From positions 111,042 through 165,618 of the forward strand of contig NZ_BMUY01000019.1 of NCBI RefSeq assembly GCF_014650435.1: a stretch of DNA of 54,577 nucleotides. The letters run 5' to 3'. Positions 17,052-24,386 of the stretch are shown in pieces. Within the stretch, counting starts at the first letter, position 1. Every line of letters begins with the position of its first letter. The notes under the pieces are model-generated. The model saw only the letters and a list, made by a program, of their open reading frames with translations. It was not told the DNA's origin and did not search any database. The position numbers and the translations under genes are program-made. The stretch comes from Streptomyces tendae (GTDB lineage: Bacteria > Actinomycetota > Actinomycetes > Streptomycetales > Streptomycetaceae).

Positions 17052-17893
17052 CCGGAGACCGTGCCGCCGCTCCCCGCGACCGCCAGGCCCGCGCGGTCCG
17101 CCTGGGCCCGCGTTCGGTCGCCGCGTTGCTGCTGGTCAGCGCGGTGGGGGTGGCGGGCTTCGGGTGGCCCTTCCTGGCCCCGCCGGACGCCTCGCTGAAC
17201 GCGCACACACAGGACGCGCCATGGCTGTTCGCGGGCGTGCTGGTCCTGCTGGTGGCGGTGGTGGCGGCGACGATCTCGGAGTCGGGTCTGGGCCCCAAGG
17301 CGGTGGCGATGCTCGGCGTGCTGGCGGCGGCGGGCGCGGCGCTGCGCCCGATCGGCGCGGGGACTGCGGGCCTGGAGCCGATGTTCTTCCTCATGGTGCT
17401 CAGCGGCCGGGTCCTCGGCCCCGGCTTCGGCTTCGTGCTCGGCTCGGTCACGATGTTCGCGTCCGCGCTGCTCACCGGCGGGGTGGGGCCGTGGATGCCG
17501 TTCCAGATGCTGTCGATGGGCTGGTTCACGATGGGCGCGGGCCTGCTGCCGGGCCCGGACCGCCTGCGCGGGCGCGCGGAACTGCTGATGCTGGCCGCGT
17601 ACGGCTGCCTGGCGGCCTTCGCCTACGGCACGGTGATGAACCTGGCGGGCTGGACCTTCATGAACACCCTCACCTCGAACATCGCCTTCGACCCGGACGC
17701 GTCGGTCCCCGACAACCTGGCCCGCTTCCTCGCCTACTGCCTGGCCACGTCACTGGGCTGGGACGGCGGCCGCGCCGCCATGACGGTCGTCCTGACCCTC
17801 GCCCTCGGCACCCCGGTCCTGAAGGCCCTGCGCCGCGCGACCCGCAGAGCGGCCTTCGAGGCGCCGGTCACGTTCGAGCGGCCGACCGGCTGA
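17048..17893 (+). CDS. ECF transporter S (substrate-binding) component
   Basis: A 281-residue membrane protein with about six helices, the first after a basic N-terminal tail (RLGPRSVAALLLVSAVGVAGF). The middle contains ALRPIGAGTAGLEPMFFLMVL, GRVLGPGFGFVLGSVTMFASA and GGVGPWMPFQMLSMGWF, features of S components that bind vitamin-like substrates in the membrane. It is longer than the usual 180-200 residues because of an N-terminal tail and a periplasmic loop near residues 40-60. It does not look like BioY or ThiT. The riboswitch far upstream points to cobalamin or a precursor as substrate. Last gene of the operon; GTG overlaps the ATPase stop. Confidence 0.88.
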   Translation: MTGDRAAAPRDRQARAVRLGPRSVAALLLVSAVGVAGFGWPFLAPPDASLNAHTQDAPWLFAGVLVLLVAVVAATISESGLGPKAVAMLGVLAAAGAALRPIGAGTAGLEPMFFLMVLSGRVLGPGFGFVLGSVTMFASALLTGGVGPWMPFQMLSMGWFTMGAGLLPGPDRLRGRAELLMLAAYGCLAAFAYGTVMNLAGWTFMNTLTSNIAFDPDASVPDNLARFLAYCLATSLGWDGGRAAMTVVLTLALGTPVLKALRRATRRAAFEAPVTFERPTG

Positions 17894-17911
17894 GCCGCGC
17901 CACGTGACCGG

Positions 17912-17929
17912 GGCACCGACGGCGGTGCC
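17912..17929 (+). terminator. candidate terminator after the ECF operon
   Basis: A perfect 7-bp stem GGCACCG/CGGTGCC with a 4-nt loop lies 19 bp after the S-component stop. Confidence 0.6.
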
Positions 17930-18036
17930 ACCGCGGGACCGTGAACTGACGCGGCGTCATCCTAAGCCGTTGCCCCTCCGGACTCCGTGATCAAGTTTGT
18001 CTGTTTCATTGACATTTCATTGAGGAGTCGTCACTT

Positions 18037-18050
18037 TGGGAGCGCTCCCA
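18037..18050. promoter_or_regulatory. CebR box
   Basis: TGGGAGCGCTCCCA is the perfect 14-bp palindrome bound by the cellobiose-responsive repressor CebR. It lies 35 bp before the start of the AA10 monooxygenase gene, in the place expected for a repressor or CebR-type control of cellulase genes. Confidence 0.9.
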
Positions 18051-18084
18051 TTACAGCCCTGTCTCTGGAAGGAGTTCCCCCCAC

Positions 18085-18759
18085 ATGCGCACAACGAGTC
18101 CGTTAACCCGGCGCTCGCGGTCGGCCCTCCGCCGACCTCTCCAGGCGCTCGTCATGCTGTTCGCCGTGGTCGTCGGCGCACTGGCCTGGTCCGCCCCCGC
18201 CCAGGCCCACGGCACCATCGTCTCTCCCGCCACCCGCGCGTACCAGTGCTGGCAGACGTGGGGCAGCAACCACACGAACTCGGCCATGCAGACCCAGGAC
18301 CCCATGTGCTGGCAGGCCTTCCAGGCCAACGCCGACACCATGTGGAACTGGATGAGTGCCCTCCGCGACGGCCTCGGTGGCCAGTTCCAGGCGAAGACCC
18401 CCGACGGGACGCTCTGCAGCAACAACCTGTCGAGGAACGCCAGTCTGGACAAGCCCGGCCAGTGGAAGACCACCAACGTCGGCAGCAACTTCTCCGTGCA
18501 GCTGTACGACCAGGCGTCCCATGGCGCCGACTACTTCAAGGTCTACGTGAGCAAGCAGGGCTTCGACCCCAAGACCCAGACCCTGGGCTGGGGCAACCTC
18601 GACTTCATCACGCAGACCGGCAGCTACGCCCCGGCACAGAACATCACCTTCCCCGTCCAGACCTCCGGGTACACCGGACACCACGTGTTGTTCGTGATCT
18701 GGCAGGCCTCGCACCTCGACCAGGCGTACATGTGGTGCAGCGACGTGAACTTCGGCTGA
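18085..18759 (+). CDS. secreted lytic polysaccharide monooxygenase, AA10 family
   Basis: A 224-residue copper enzyme that oxidatively cleaves crystalline cellulose or chitin. The signal peptide ends at AQA, so the mature protein begins HGTIVSPATRAYQCW: the N-terminal His forms half of the copper histidine brace. The second brace His is probably in DQASHGADYFKVY. The end WCSDVNFG has the conserved axial Phe and a disulfide Cys. It is a single-domain form without a carbohydrate-binding module and resembles the S. coelicolor LPMO10B type, which acts on both cellulose and chitin. The CebR box 35 bp upstream implies induction by cello-oligosaccharides. A strong hairpin terminates it. Confidence 0.95.
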   Translation: MRTTSPLTRRSRSALRRPLQALVMLFAVVVGALAWSAPAQAHGTIVSPATRAYQCWQTWGSNHTNSAMQTQDPMCWQAFQANADTMWNWMSALRDGLGGQFQAKTPDGTLCSNNLSRNASLDKPGQWKTTNVGSNFSVQLYDQASHGADYFKVYVSKQGFDPKTQTLGWGNLDFITQTGSYAPAQNITFPVQTSGYTGHHVLFVIWQASHLDQAYMWCSDVNFG

Positions 18760-18829
18760 GCCGAGGAGCCCCGCGCACGGCACCGGCCTTCGCCGGGCGC
18801 CGGTGAGCCGCCCGCCCGGCAGACCGACC

Positions 18830-18878
18830 GAGCCCCGTCGGGGCAGGGGCCCCTCGGCCACCTGCCCCGGCGGGGCTC
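18830..18878. terminator. bidirectional terminator between convergent genes
   Basis: Eighteen-bp arms (18830-18847 and 18861-18878) with a single T:G wobble and a 13-nt loop lie between the stops of the AA10 gene and the minus-strand GlxA gene. Confidence 0.85.
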
Positions 18879-18911
18879 CCGCCCTCGGCGTTCCGTGCCC
18901 GGGAACCCACC

Positions 18912-19904
18912 TCAGGCGGGGAGGGTCCGGAACCGGCGGCGGTACTCGGTCGGTGTCGTGCCCAGCCTGCGGCGGAAGGCTCTGACCAGGGTGTCGACGG
19001 TGCCGAAGCCGCAGGCCGACGCGACGCGTTCCAGGGTCGCGTCGGTGGATTCCAGCTGCTGGCGTGCCACTTCCACGCGCGCCGACTCGACGTAGGCGTA
19101 CGGGGTCGTGCCCAGCTCGGTCTTGAAGATCCGGGTGAGCTGCCGCTCGCCGACGTGGGCGTGGGCCGCGAGGTCGGCGACGGTGAGCGGTGCGGCGATG
19201 TTGCGCATGATGTGGTGGCGGAGGTCCTCGACGCGCCGGGTCGTGGAGACCTGCTCCAACGGCACGCTGAACTGGCTCTGCCCGCTCGGCCGCTTCAGGT
19301 ACATCACCAACTGCCGGGCCACCCGCAGCGCCACCGCCTCGCCGAGATCGTCGGCGACGAGTGCGAGGGCGAGGTCGAGGCAGGAGCTGATGCCCGCGCC
19401 GGTCCACACGTCACCCTCGCGGATGAAGATGGGGTCGGCGTCGACCTCCACCGCCGGATGTTCGTCGGCCAGTTGCCGCGCGGTCGACCAGTGTGTGGTG
19501 GCGCGCTTGCCGTCGAGCAGCCCGGCGGCGGCCAGCACGTGTGCCCCGACGCAGACGGACGTGACCCGCCGGGTCCGTTCCGCGAGTCGCCGCACCCACT
19601 CGACCACGACGGGGTCGGTGAGCGCCCTGACCCGGCGTCGGCCGTCGATCTCGACCGCGCCGGGCACGATCAGGGTGTCGATGCGCCGCCCCGACAGCTC
19701 CTCGAAGGTGGCATCGGGCAGGACGCGGACACCGGCGGCGGTGGTGACCGGGCCCGTGGTCTGGGCGGCGAGGACCACCTCGTAGCCCGCCGCGTCCTCC
19801 GTCTCCCGCCGGGCGAGGGAGAACACCTCCGGCGGTCCGGTGACGTCGAGCAGGTCGACGCCGTCGAAGAGCACGACGACGATCAGTCGTCCGACGGGGT
19901 TCAC
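18912..19904 (-). CDS. GlxA-family transcriptional regulator (DJ-1/PfpI domain plus AraC HTH)
   Basis: A 330-residue regulator. Residues about 5-170 form a glutamine-amidotransferase-like DJ-1/PfpI domain: LIVVVLFDGVDLLDVTGPPEVF, then IDTLIVPGAVE and TSVCVGAHVLAAAGLLDGK around the nucleophile-elbow Cys. Residues about 215-325 hold two AraC helix-turn-helix units, with LTVADLAAHAHVGERQLTR and the C-terminal RVASACGFGTVDTLVRAFRR, PTEYRRRF. The GTG at 19904 has GGGAGG just upstream; the earlier ATG at 19946 would add an unlikely tail. It diverges from an isochorismatase-like hydrolase, its probable target. Confidence 0.9.
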   Translation of the reverse strand: MNPVGRLIVVVLFDGVDLLDVTGPPEVFSLARRETEDAAGYEVVLAAQTTGPVTTAAGVRVLPDATFEELSGRRIDTLIVPGAVEIDGRRRVRALTDPVVVEWVRRLAERTRRVTSVCVGAHVLAAAGLLDGKRATTHWSTARQLADEHPAVEVDADPIFIREGDVWTGAGISSCLDLALALVADDLGEAVALRVARQLVMYLKRPSGQSQFSVPLEQVSTTRRVEDLRHHIMRNIAAPLTVADLAAHAHVGERQLTRIFKTELGTTPYAYVESARVEVARQQLESTDATLERVASACGFGTVDTLVRAFRRRLGTTPTEYRRRFRTLPA

Positions 19905-20058
19905 GGTCCCTCCCACGGTCGCGCGGCCGCACGGCCCCACGGCCATGTCGGTATCTGCAGGTTAGATGACATTGCCGACATCGCCGTGCGAGCCCTAGCG
20001 TCGTAGGAGCAGGCCGACGCAACGGCTGCCGCGCACACCCGAATCCGAGGGAGCACCC

Positions 20059-20649
20059 ATGCCCAGAACCACGCTGCGCCGCCTCAGCGGGCTCGACGAC
20101 ACCCCCGCCAAGCTCGCCGACTCCACGCTCGTCCTCGTCGACTACCAGAACACGTACACGACCGGCGTGATGGAACTCGACGGCTGGCAGGCCGCTCTCG
20201 ACGCGGCGGCTCGACTGCTGGCGCGCGCCCGCCGGGAGGGCGCCAAGGTCGTCCACGTCGTTCACGACGGCGGTGAGGGCAGCCCGTACGACCTCCGGGC
20301 CGAGGTCGGCCAGATCCACCCGAGCGTCGCGCCGGTCGACGGAGAACCCGTGGTCACCAAGAAGGCGCCGGACTCCTTCTTCGGCACCGACCTCGGCGAG
20401 CACGTCGACGCGGCGGGCAACAACGACCTCGTCGTCATCGGCTTCATGACGCACATGTGCGTGGCCTTCACCGCCCAGGGCGCCTTCCTGCGCGGCAACC
20501 GCCCCACGGTCGTCGCCGACGCCTGCGCCACCCGCGCCCTCCCGGTCGCGGACACCGAACTCGACGCCCGCCAGGTGCACTACGGCGCCCTCGCCACCGT
20601 CGCCGACATGTACGGGGTCGTCGTACCGTCGCAGGAGTCCCTGACCTAG
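20059..20649 (+). CDS. isochorismatase-family cysteine hydrolase
   Basis: A 196-residue cytosolic hydrolase. The catalytic triad is visible: Asp28 in LVLVDYQNTY, Lys101 or Lys102 in EPVVTKKAPDSFFGT and Cys134 in GFMTHMCVAFTAQGAF. The family includes nicotinamidases, N-carbamoylsarcosine amidases and isochorismatases, and the sequence alone does not choose among them; the HMCVAFTAQ segment with preceding cis-peptide region is general. The start ATG follows a GAGGGAGCACCC site. It is transcribed away from the GlxA regulator, a common pairing in Streptomyces, and is probably controlled by it. Confidence 0.9.
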   Translation: MPRTTLRRLSGLDDTPAKLADSTLVLVDYQNTYTTGVMELDGWQAALDAAARLLARARREGAKVVHVVHDGGEGSPYDLRAEVGQIHPSVAPVDGEPVVTKKAPDSFFGTDLGEHVDAAGNNDLVVIGFMTHMCVAFTAQGAFLRGNRPTVVADACATRALPVADTELDARQVHYGALATVADMYGVVVPSQESLT

Positions 20650-20666
20650 GTGAGTAGTTCCGATTG

Positions 20667-21386
20667 TCATGGCGGGGGGATGAGTGAAGCCAGCGCGGTG
20701 GGCTGCACCGCGCCGGCGGCGGCCGAGCCGAGCAGCAGGCCGGCCAGTTCATGGGGTCGCGCCCGCTCACCGGTCGGAGCCGCCGCGGTGATTCGGTCCA
20801 GTCGGAAGCCTCGACCCGCCTGCCGCGTGCGGCACCAGGCGATGAGGTACCACTTGCCGTCGGCGGTGAGCAGCCCGGCCGGTTCAACGTCGCGGTCGCT
20901 CTCCTGCCCCGCCGCGCTGACGTAGGACAGCCGCAGCACCGTCCCGTCGGTGAGAGCCTGCTCCACTGCGGTCCGGACCGCCCCCGCCGTCCGCGTCGGC
21001 AGCACGACGATCCGGGCGGCGAGTTCCTCGGCAGCCGTCGAGGCGGGGCCGGTCATCGAGGCCGCGATCTTCTGGGACGCCGTACGGACGGCGCCGGCAT
21101 AGAGGGCGGAGGCGTCGGCGACGGCGAGCGCGGCGACCAGCGCCACGGCCTCTTCGGCGGTGAACCGGATCGGCGGGAGAGTCATCGCCCGGTCGATCGA
21201 CCAGCCGCCGCCCCGCCCGGGCATGGTGCGCACCGGGACACCCGCCTCCATCAGCGCCTGGAGATCGCGCTGCACCGTGCGTGTGCTCACCTCGAACCGC
21301 GCGGCAAGCGCTGCGACCGTCAACGTTCGCGGCGCCGCCGCGCGCAACTCTTCCACCAGTGCGTAGAGCCGAGGAGTGCGGTTCAT
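20667..21386 (-). CDS. HTH and WYL domain transcriptional regulator (YafY-type)
   Basis: A 239-residue regulator. Residues 1-60 form a DeoR/HTH_11-type winged helix: LTVAALAARFEVSTRTVQRDLQ with the recognition helix, and VPVRTMPGRGGGWSID as the wing. The WYL domain follows, with ADGKWYLIAWCRTRQAGRGFRLDRI near residues 175-200, probably a ligand pocket for nucleic acid or a small molecule. It is shorter than three-domain WYL proteins, with no WCX extension. It lies 10 bp downstream of the esterase gene on the same strand order (esterase first), so the two are probably co-transcribed. Confidence 0.9.
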   Translation of the reverse strand: MNRTPRLYALVEELRAAAPRTLTVAALAARFEVSTRTVQRDLQALMEAGVPVRTMPGRGGGWSIDRAMTLPPIRFTAEEAVALVAALAVADASALYAGAVRTASQKIAASMTGPASTAAEELAARIVVLPTRTAGAVRTAVEQALTDGTVLRLSYVSAAGQESDRDVEPAGLLTADGKWYLIAWCRTRQAGRGFRLDRITAAAPTGERARPHELAGLLLGSAAAGAVQPTALASLIPPP

Positions 21387-21396
21387 GGGGCCGACG

Positions 21397-22335
21397 CTAC
21401 CGTCGCGCGCCGGCCAGGAAGTCCCGCTCCCGCTGCTGTTCGCGTGCGGTGACGGTCGACTGGAACAGGGTGAAGCCGTGCATCGCGCCTGCGACGACGC
21501 CGAGTTGCACCGGCGCCCCGGCCGCCTGCCACCGCTGAGCCAGGAAGAGCGAGTCGTCCAGCAGCGGGTCCTGGGTGCCGACGACGAACCGGGCGGGCGG
21601 CAGGCCGGTCAGACCGGCGTACAGCGGCGAGACCTCCGGGTCGCGGCGCTCCTCCGGGCCCATTCCCGGCGTGAAGAGCTCATAACTTCGCCGCACGGAG
21701 TCGGAGTTGCTCAGCAACCGCCGGCAGCCGAACAGCCGCTGGCTCGGTGTCATCGACAGGTCGTACGGGCCGAAGGCCAGGTGGGCCGCACGGAACGGAC
21801 CGGTGATGCCGTGCCGGTCGCGAAGCCGCAGCAGGGTCAGGACACTCAGGTGGGCACCGGCCGACTCACCACCGATCAACAGCCGCCCCGTGCCGAACTC
21901 GGCCTCGGCGTGGTCCACCAGCCACCGGGCGGCCGCTTCGCAGTCGTCGGGGCCTGCGGGGAACGGATGCTCCGGCGCCAGACGGTAGTCCACACTCATC
22001 ACGGCCAGCCGGGCTTCCACAGCAAGCCGCCACAGCTTCTCGTCCTGCCCGTCCGCCGACCCGAACGCCCAGCCGCCGCCGTGTATGTGCAGATACACGC
22101 CGTCGACGTGATCCGGCACGAACGCTCGGACCTTCACCCCGCCCGCGACGACGCGGTCCTGGCCCTGCGGCAGTCGCACGGGTGGCGTGTCGCCACCGAG
22201 CCGATTACGCCGCAGACGCGCCAGCACGTCTGCATCCACCGCTTGCCCACGAGGCGGACGGCTCGCGGCAGCAGCCTCGAACCGGGCGTTGAATGTCAGG
22301 GTTTCGGCGAGGCAGTCCTCATCTGTGATCGTCAT
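21397..22335 (-). CDS. alpha/beta hydrolase, hormone-sensitive-lipase family esterase
   Basis: A 312-residue esterase. The oxyanion-hole motif HGGGWAFGSADGQDEKL lies near residue 85, the nucleophile elbow is GGESAGAHLSVL, the acid is probably in VGTQDPLLDDS and the catalytic His in GAMHGFTLFQ. Between them is SVDYRLAPEHPFPAGPDDCEAA, a hallmark of the HSL family. It has no signal peptide, so it acts in the cytoplasm on short acyl esters. It precedes the WYL regulator on the same strand with a 10-bp gap. Confidence 0.92.
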   Translation of the reverse strand: MTITDEDCLAETLTFNARFEAAAASRPPRGQAVDADVLARLRRNRLGGDTPPVRLPQGQDRVVAGGVKVRAFVPDHVDGVYLHIHGGGWAFGSADGQDEKLWRLAVEARLAVMSVDYRLAPEHPFPAGPDDCEAAARWLVDHAEAEFGTGRLLIGGESAGAHLSVLTLLRLRDRHGITGPFRAAHLAFGPYDLSMTPSQRLFGCRRLLSNSDSVRRSYELFTPGMGPEERRDPEVSPLYAGLTGLPPARFVVGTQDPLLDDSLFLAQRWQAAGAPVQLGVVAGAMHGFTLFQSTVTAREQQRERDFLAGARR

Positions 22336-22394
22336 GCGCCGACAGTCGCCGCTGTCCGCGACAACACCCTGTCACCCTTTCCCCGTGAACCACG

Positions 22395-22612
22395 TCACGT
22401 CCCGCCCCCGCACTCGAACCGCACCGTCTTGCCGCCCCTCGGCCCCGGCCCCACGCCCCACTTGTCGGCCACCGCCTCCAGCAGCATCAACCCCCGGCCG
22501 CCCTCCGCGTCGTCGCTCACCCAGGCGGACGGTACGGGCTGCCGGGGGCTCCCCTCCGACACCTCCACCCGGACCCCGCTCGCCCCGCCACGTTCACCGC
22601 CTTCGTCGGCTG
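22395..22612 (-). pseudogene. relic of a RsbW-like ATP-binding (HATPase_c) regulatory protein
   Basis: The minus strand still encodes the end of an anti-sigma-factor-type kinase: GVRVEVSEGSPRQPVPSAW, then DDAEGGRGLMLLEAVADKWG, then GGKTVRFECGGGT and a stop. These are the G1/G2-box region and last strand of HATPase_c. Upstream, in a different frame, TKAVNVAG resembles the N-box TNAVRHAG, so one frameshift separates them, and the N-terminal half is gone. No start or ribosome binding site is visible. It fills most of the 392-bp gap between the esterase and the next gene. Confidence 0.65.
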
Positions 22613-22727
22613 GGCCGCCACCGCCGAGTAGTCGGGCCCCGGCCCAGGTCAACGTTTCTGTTCGATTTATCGTCTTCGCACGTGTCCCCGCCGTGCACCC
22701 CGACGACGCCGAACGGAAACCCCGACC

Positions 22728-24386
22728 GTGGCCCCTGCCGAACTGACCGTCCCCCGGCCCGAACGGCGTCGGGACAGACGCGCGAGCGACGCCCTGCGCG
22801 CCTTCGGGCACCGGCATCGCGTGCCGTTGCTCGCGACCCTGCCCACCATCCCGCTGTACGCGGTGTGGTGGGCGTTTCTCGCCACGGGCGGCGGTGACCT
22901 GGCCGCGCAGGAGGCGTGGGCGGACTTCGTGTCACGGCACGGGGGTTCGGCGTACGGGCTGTTCTGGTACGGCGGGATGCACACCGTCAACTACAGCGTC
23001 GTCTCCCCGTACTTGATGGCCGCGCTCGGCGTGCGCACGGTCACGGTCGTGTCCGGGCTCGCCGCCTCCTGGCTCGCGGCCGTGCTGGTCGTGCGGTGCG
23101 GGGTGCGCAGGCCGGTGTGGCCCGCGCTGCTCGCCTCCCTCGCGCTGTGGTGCGACGTGGCCTCGGGCCGGACCACCTTCGCGCTCGGCGTCGCCCTCGC
23201 GCTGGCGGCCTGCGTGCCGCTGGTGCGGGAGCGGCGGCTGTGGCTCGCCGCCGGATACGCGGCGCTGGCGACGATGGCCTCGCCTGTGGCCGGGCTGTTC
23301 CTGGCCGTGGTCGGGGCCGCGTTCCTGCTCGTACGGGACTGGCGGCGCGCCCTCGTGCTGCTCATACCCCCGGCGGCCGTGGTCGGGCTGACGACGCTGT
23401 TCTTCCCCTTCACCGGGGAGCAGCCGATGCCGTTCGCCCGAATATGGCCGCCGGTCGTGCTCGGCCTCGCCGTCACCGTGCTGGCCCCGCGTACCTGGCG
23501 GGTCGCCCGGTGGAGCGGGGCCGTTTACGCGCTCGGGACCGTGCTGACGTATCTGATCGCCTCACCGGTCGGCACGAACGTCGAACGGTTCGCCGAGCTG
23601 TTCGCGCCCGCCGTGCTGCTGGCCGCGCTGCTCTCCGCCCCTCCCGCGCTCACCGCGGCCCGGTCGCGGCGGCTGGTGCGGCTGGTGTCAGGGCTGCTGG
23701 CCGTCGCGGTCGTCTACTCCTCGGGGTGGGTCGGCAAGAAGACCGCCGACGACCTGAAGGTCTCCACCACCGTGCCGGCCTGGGCCGCCGAGACGGACGG
23801 TGTCGTGGACGCCCTGAAGGGTCTCGGCGCCGATCGCACACGGGTGGAGGTGGTGCCGGCCCGCAATCACCGCGAGGCCACCCTGCTCGCCCCGCACGTC
23901 AACCTGGCCCGCGGCTGGAACCGGCAGCTCGACGTGGAACGCGGCCGCCTCTTCTACGACGGCACCTTCTCCGCGGCCACCTACCGGCAGTGGCTGGACC
24001 GGTGGGCGGTGGGTTTCGTCGTCGCCCCGCTCGGCAAGCCGGACGGTCCGGCGAGGGCCGAGGCCGAGCTGGTCCGGGACCCGGAGCTGCGGCCCGAGTG
24101 GCTGGAGCCCGTCTGGCGGGACGCGCACTGGCAGGTCTTCCGGGTACGGGACGCCGTACCGCTGGTCTCCGCGCCCGGCAGCGTCGTGACCGCCGCCCCC
24201 GCCGACCTGGTGCTGCGCGTGGAGGAGCCCGGCGCGGTGACCGTGCGGGTCGCCTGGTCGCCGTGGCTGCGCAGCGACAGCGGGTGCCTCACGCGGGACG
24301 GCGAGTTCACCCGGCTGTCGGTCGACGCGCCGGGTGAGTACCGGATCAGCTCCCGGTACGGTCCTTCGCCGGGAGGTCGCTGCTGA
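22728..24386 (+). CDS. polytopic membrane protein, possible GT-C glycosyltransferase, function unknown
   Basis: A 552-residue protein. Residues about 35-340 contain roughly ten hydrophobic helices; the first loop, after LYAVWWAFLATGGGDLAAQEAWADF, holds acidic residues and FWYGGMHTVNYSVVSPYL, an arrangement resembling membrane glycosyltransferases. The last 200 residues (from SGWVGKKTADDLKVS) form a soluble domain with DVERGRLFYDGTFSAATYRQW. Streptomycete homologues are often labelled MFS or integral membrane protein, without support. GTG 22728 begins a charged tail and lacks a convincing ribosome binding site. Its 3' end overlaps that of the convergent GT87/PAP2 gene by 41 bp. Confidence 0.8.
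   Translation: MAPAELTVPRPERRRDRRASDALRAFGHRHRVPLLATLPTIPLYAVWWAFLATGGGDLAAQEAWADFVSRHGGSAYGLFWYGGMHTVNYSVVSPYLMAALGVRTVTVVSGLAASWLAAVLVVRCGVRRPVWPALLASLALWCDVASGRTTFALGVALALAACVPLVRERRLWLAAGYAALATMASPVAGLFLAVVGAAFLLVRDWRRALVLLIPPAAVVGLTTLFFPFTGEQPMPFARIWPPVVLGLAVTVLAPRTWRVARWSGAVYALGTVLTYLIASPVGTNVERFAELFAPAVLLAALLSAPPALTAARSRRLVRLVSGLLAVAVVYSSGWVGKKTADDLKVSTTVPAWAAETDGVVDALKGLGADRTRVEVVPARNHREATLLAPHVNLARGWNRQLDVERGRLFYDGTFSAATYRQWLDRWAVGFVVAPLGKPDGPARAEAELVRDPELRPEWLEPVWRDAHWQVFRVRDAVPLVSAPGSVVTAAPADLVLRVEEPGAVTVRVAWSPWLRSDSGCLTRDGEFTRLSVDAPGEYRISSRYGPSPGGRC

Noticed and set aside
22728..24386. MFS transporter call
   Set aside because: No MFS motif A and the C-terminal 200 residues are soluble; the loop pattern is nearer GT-C enzymes.
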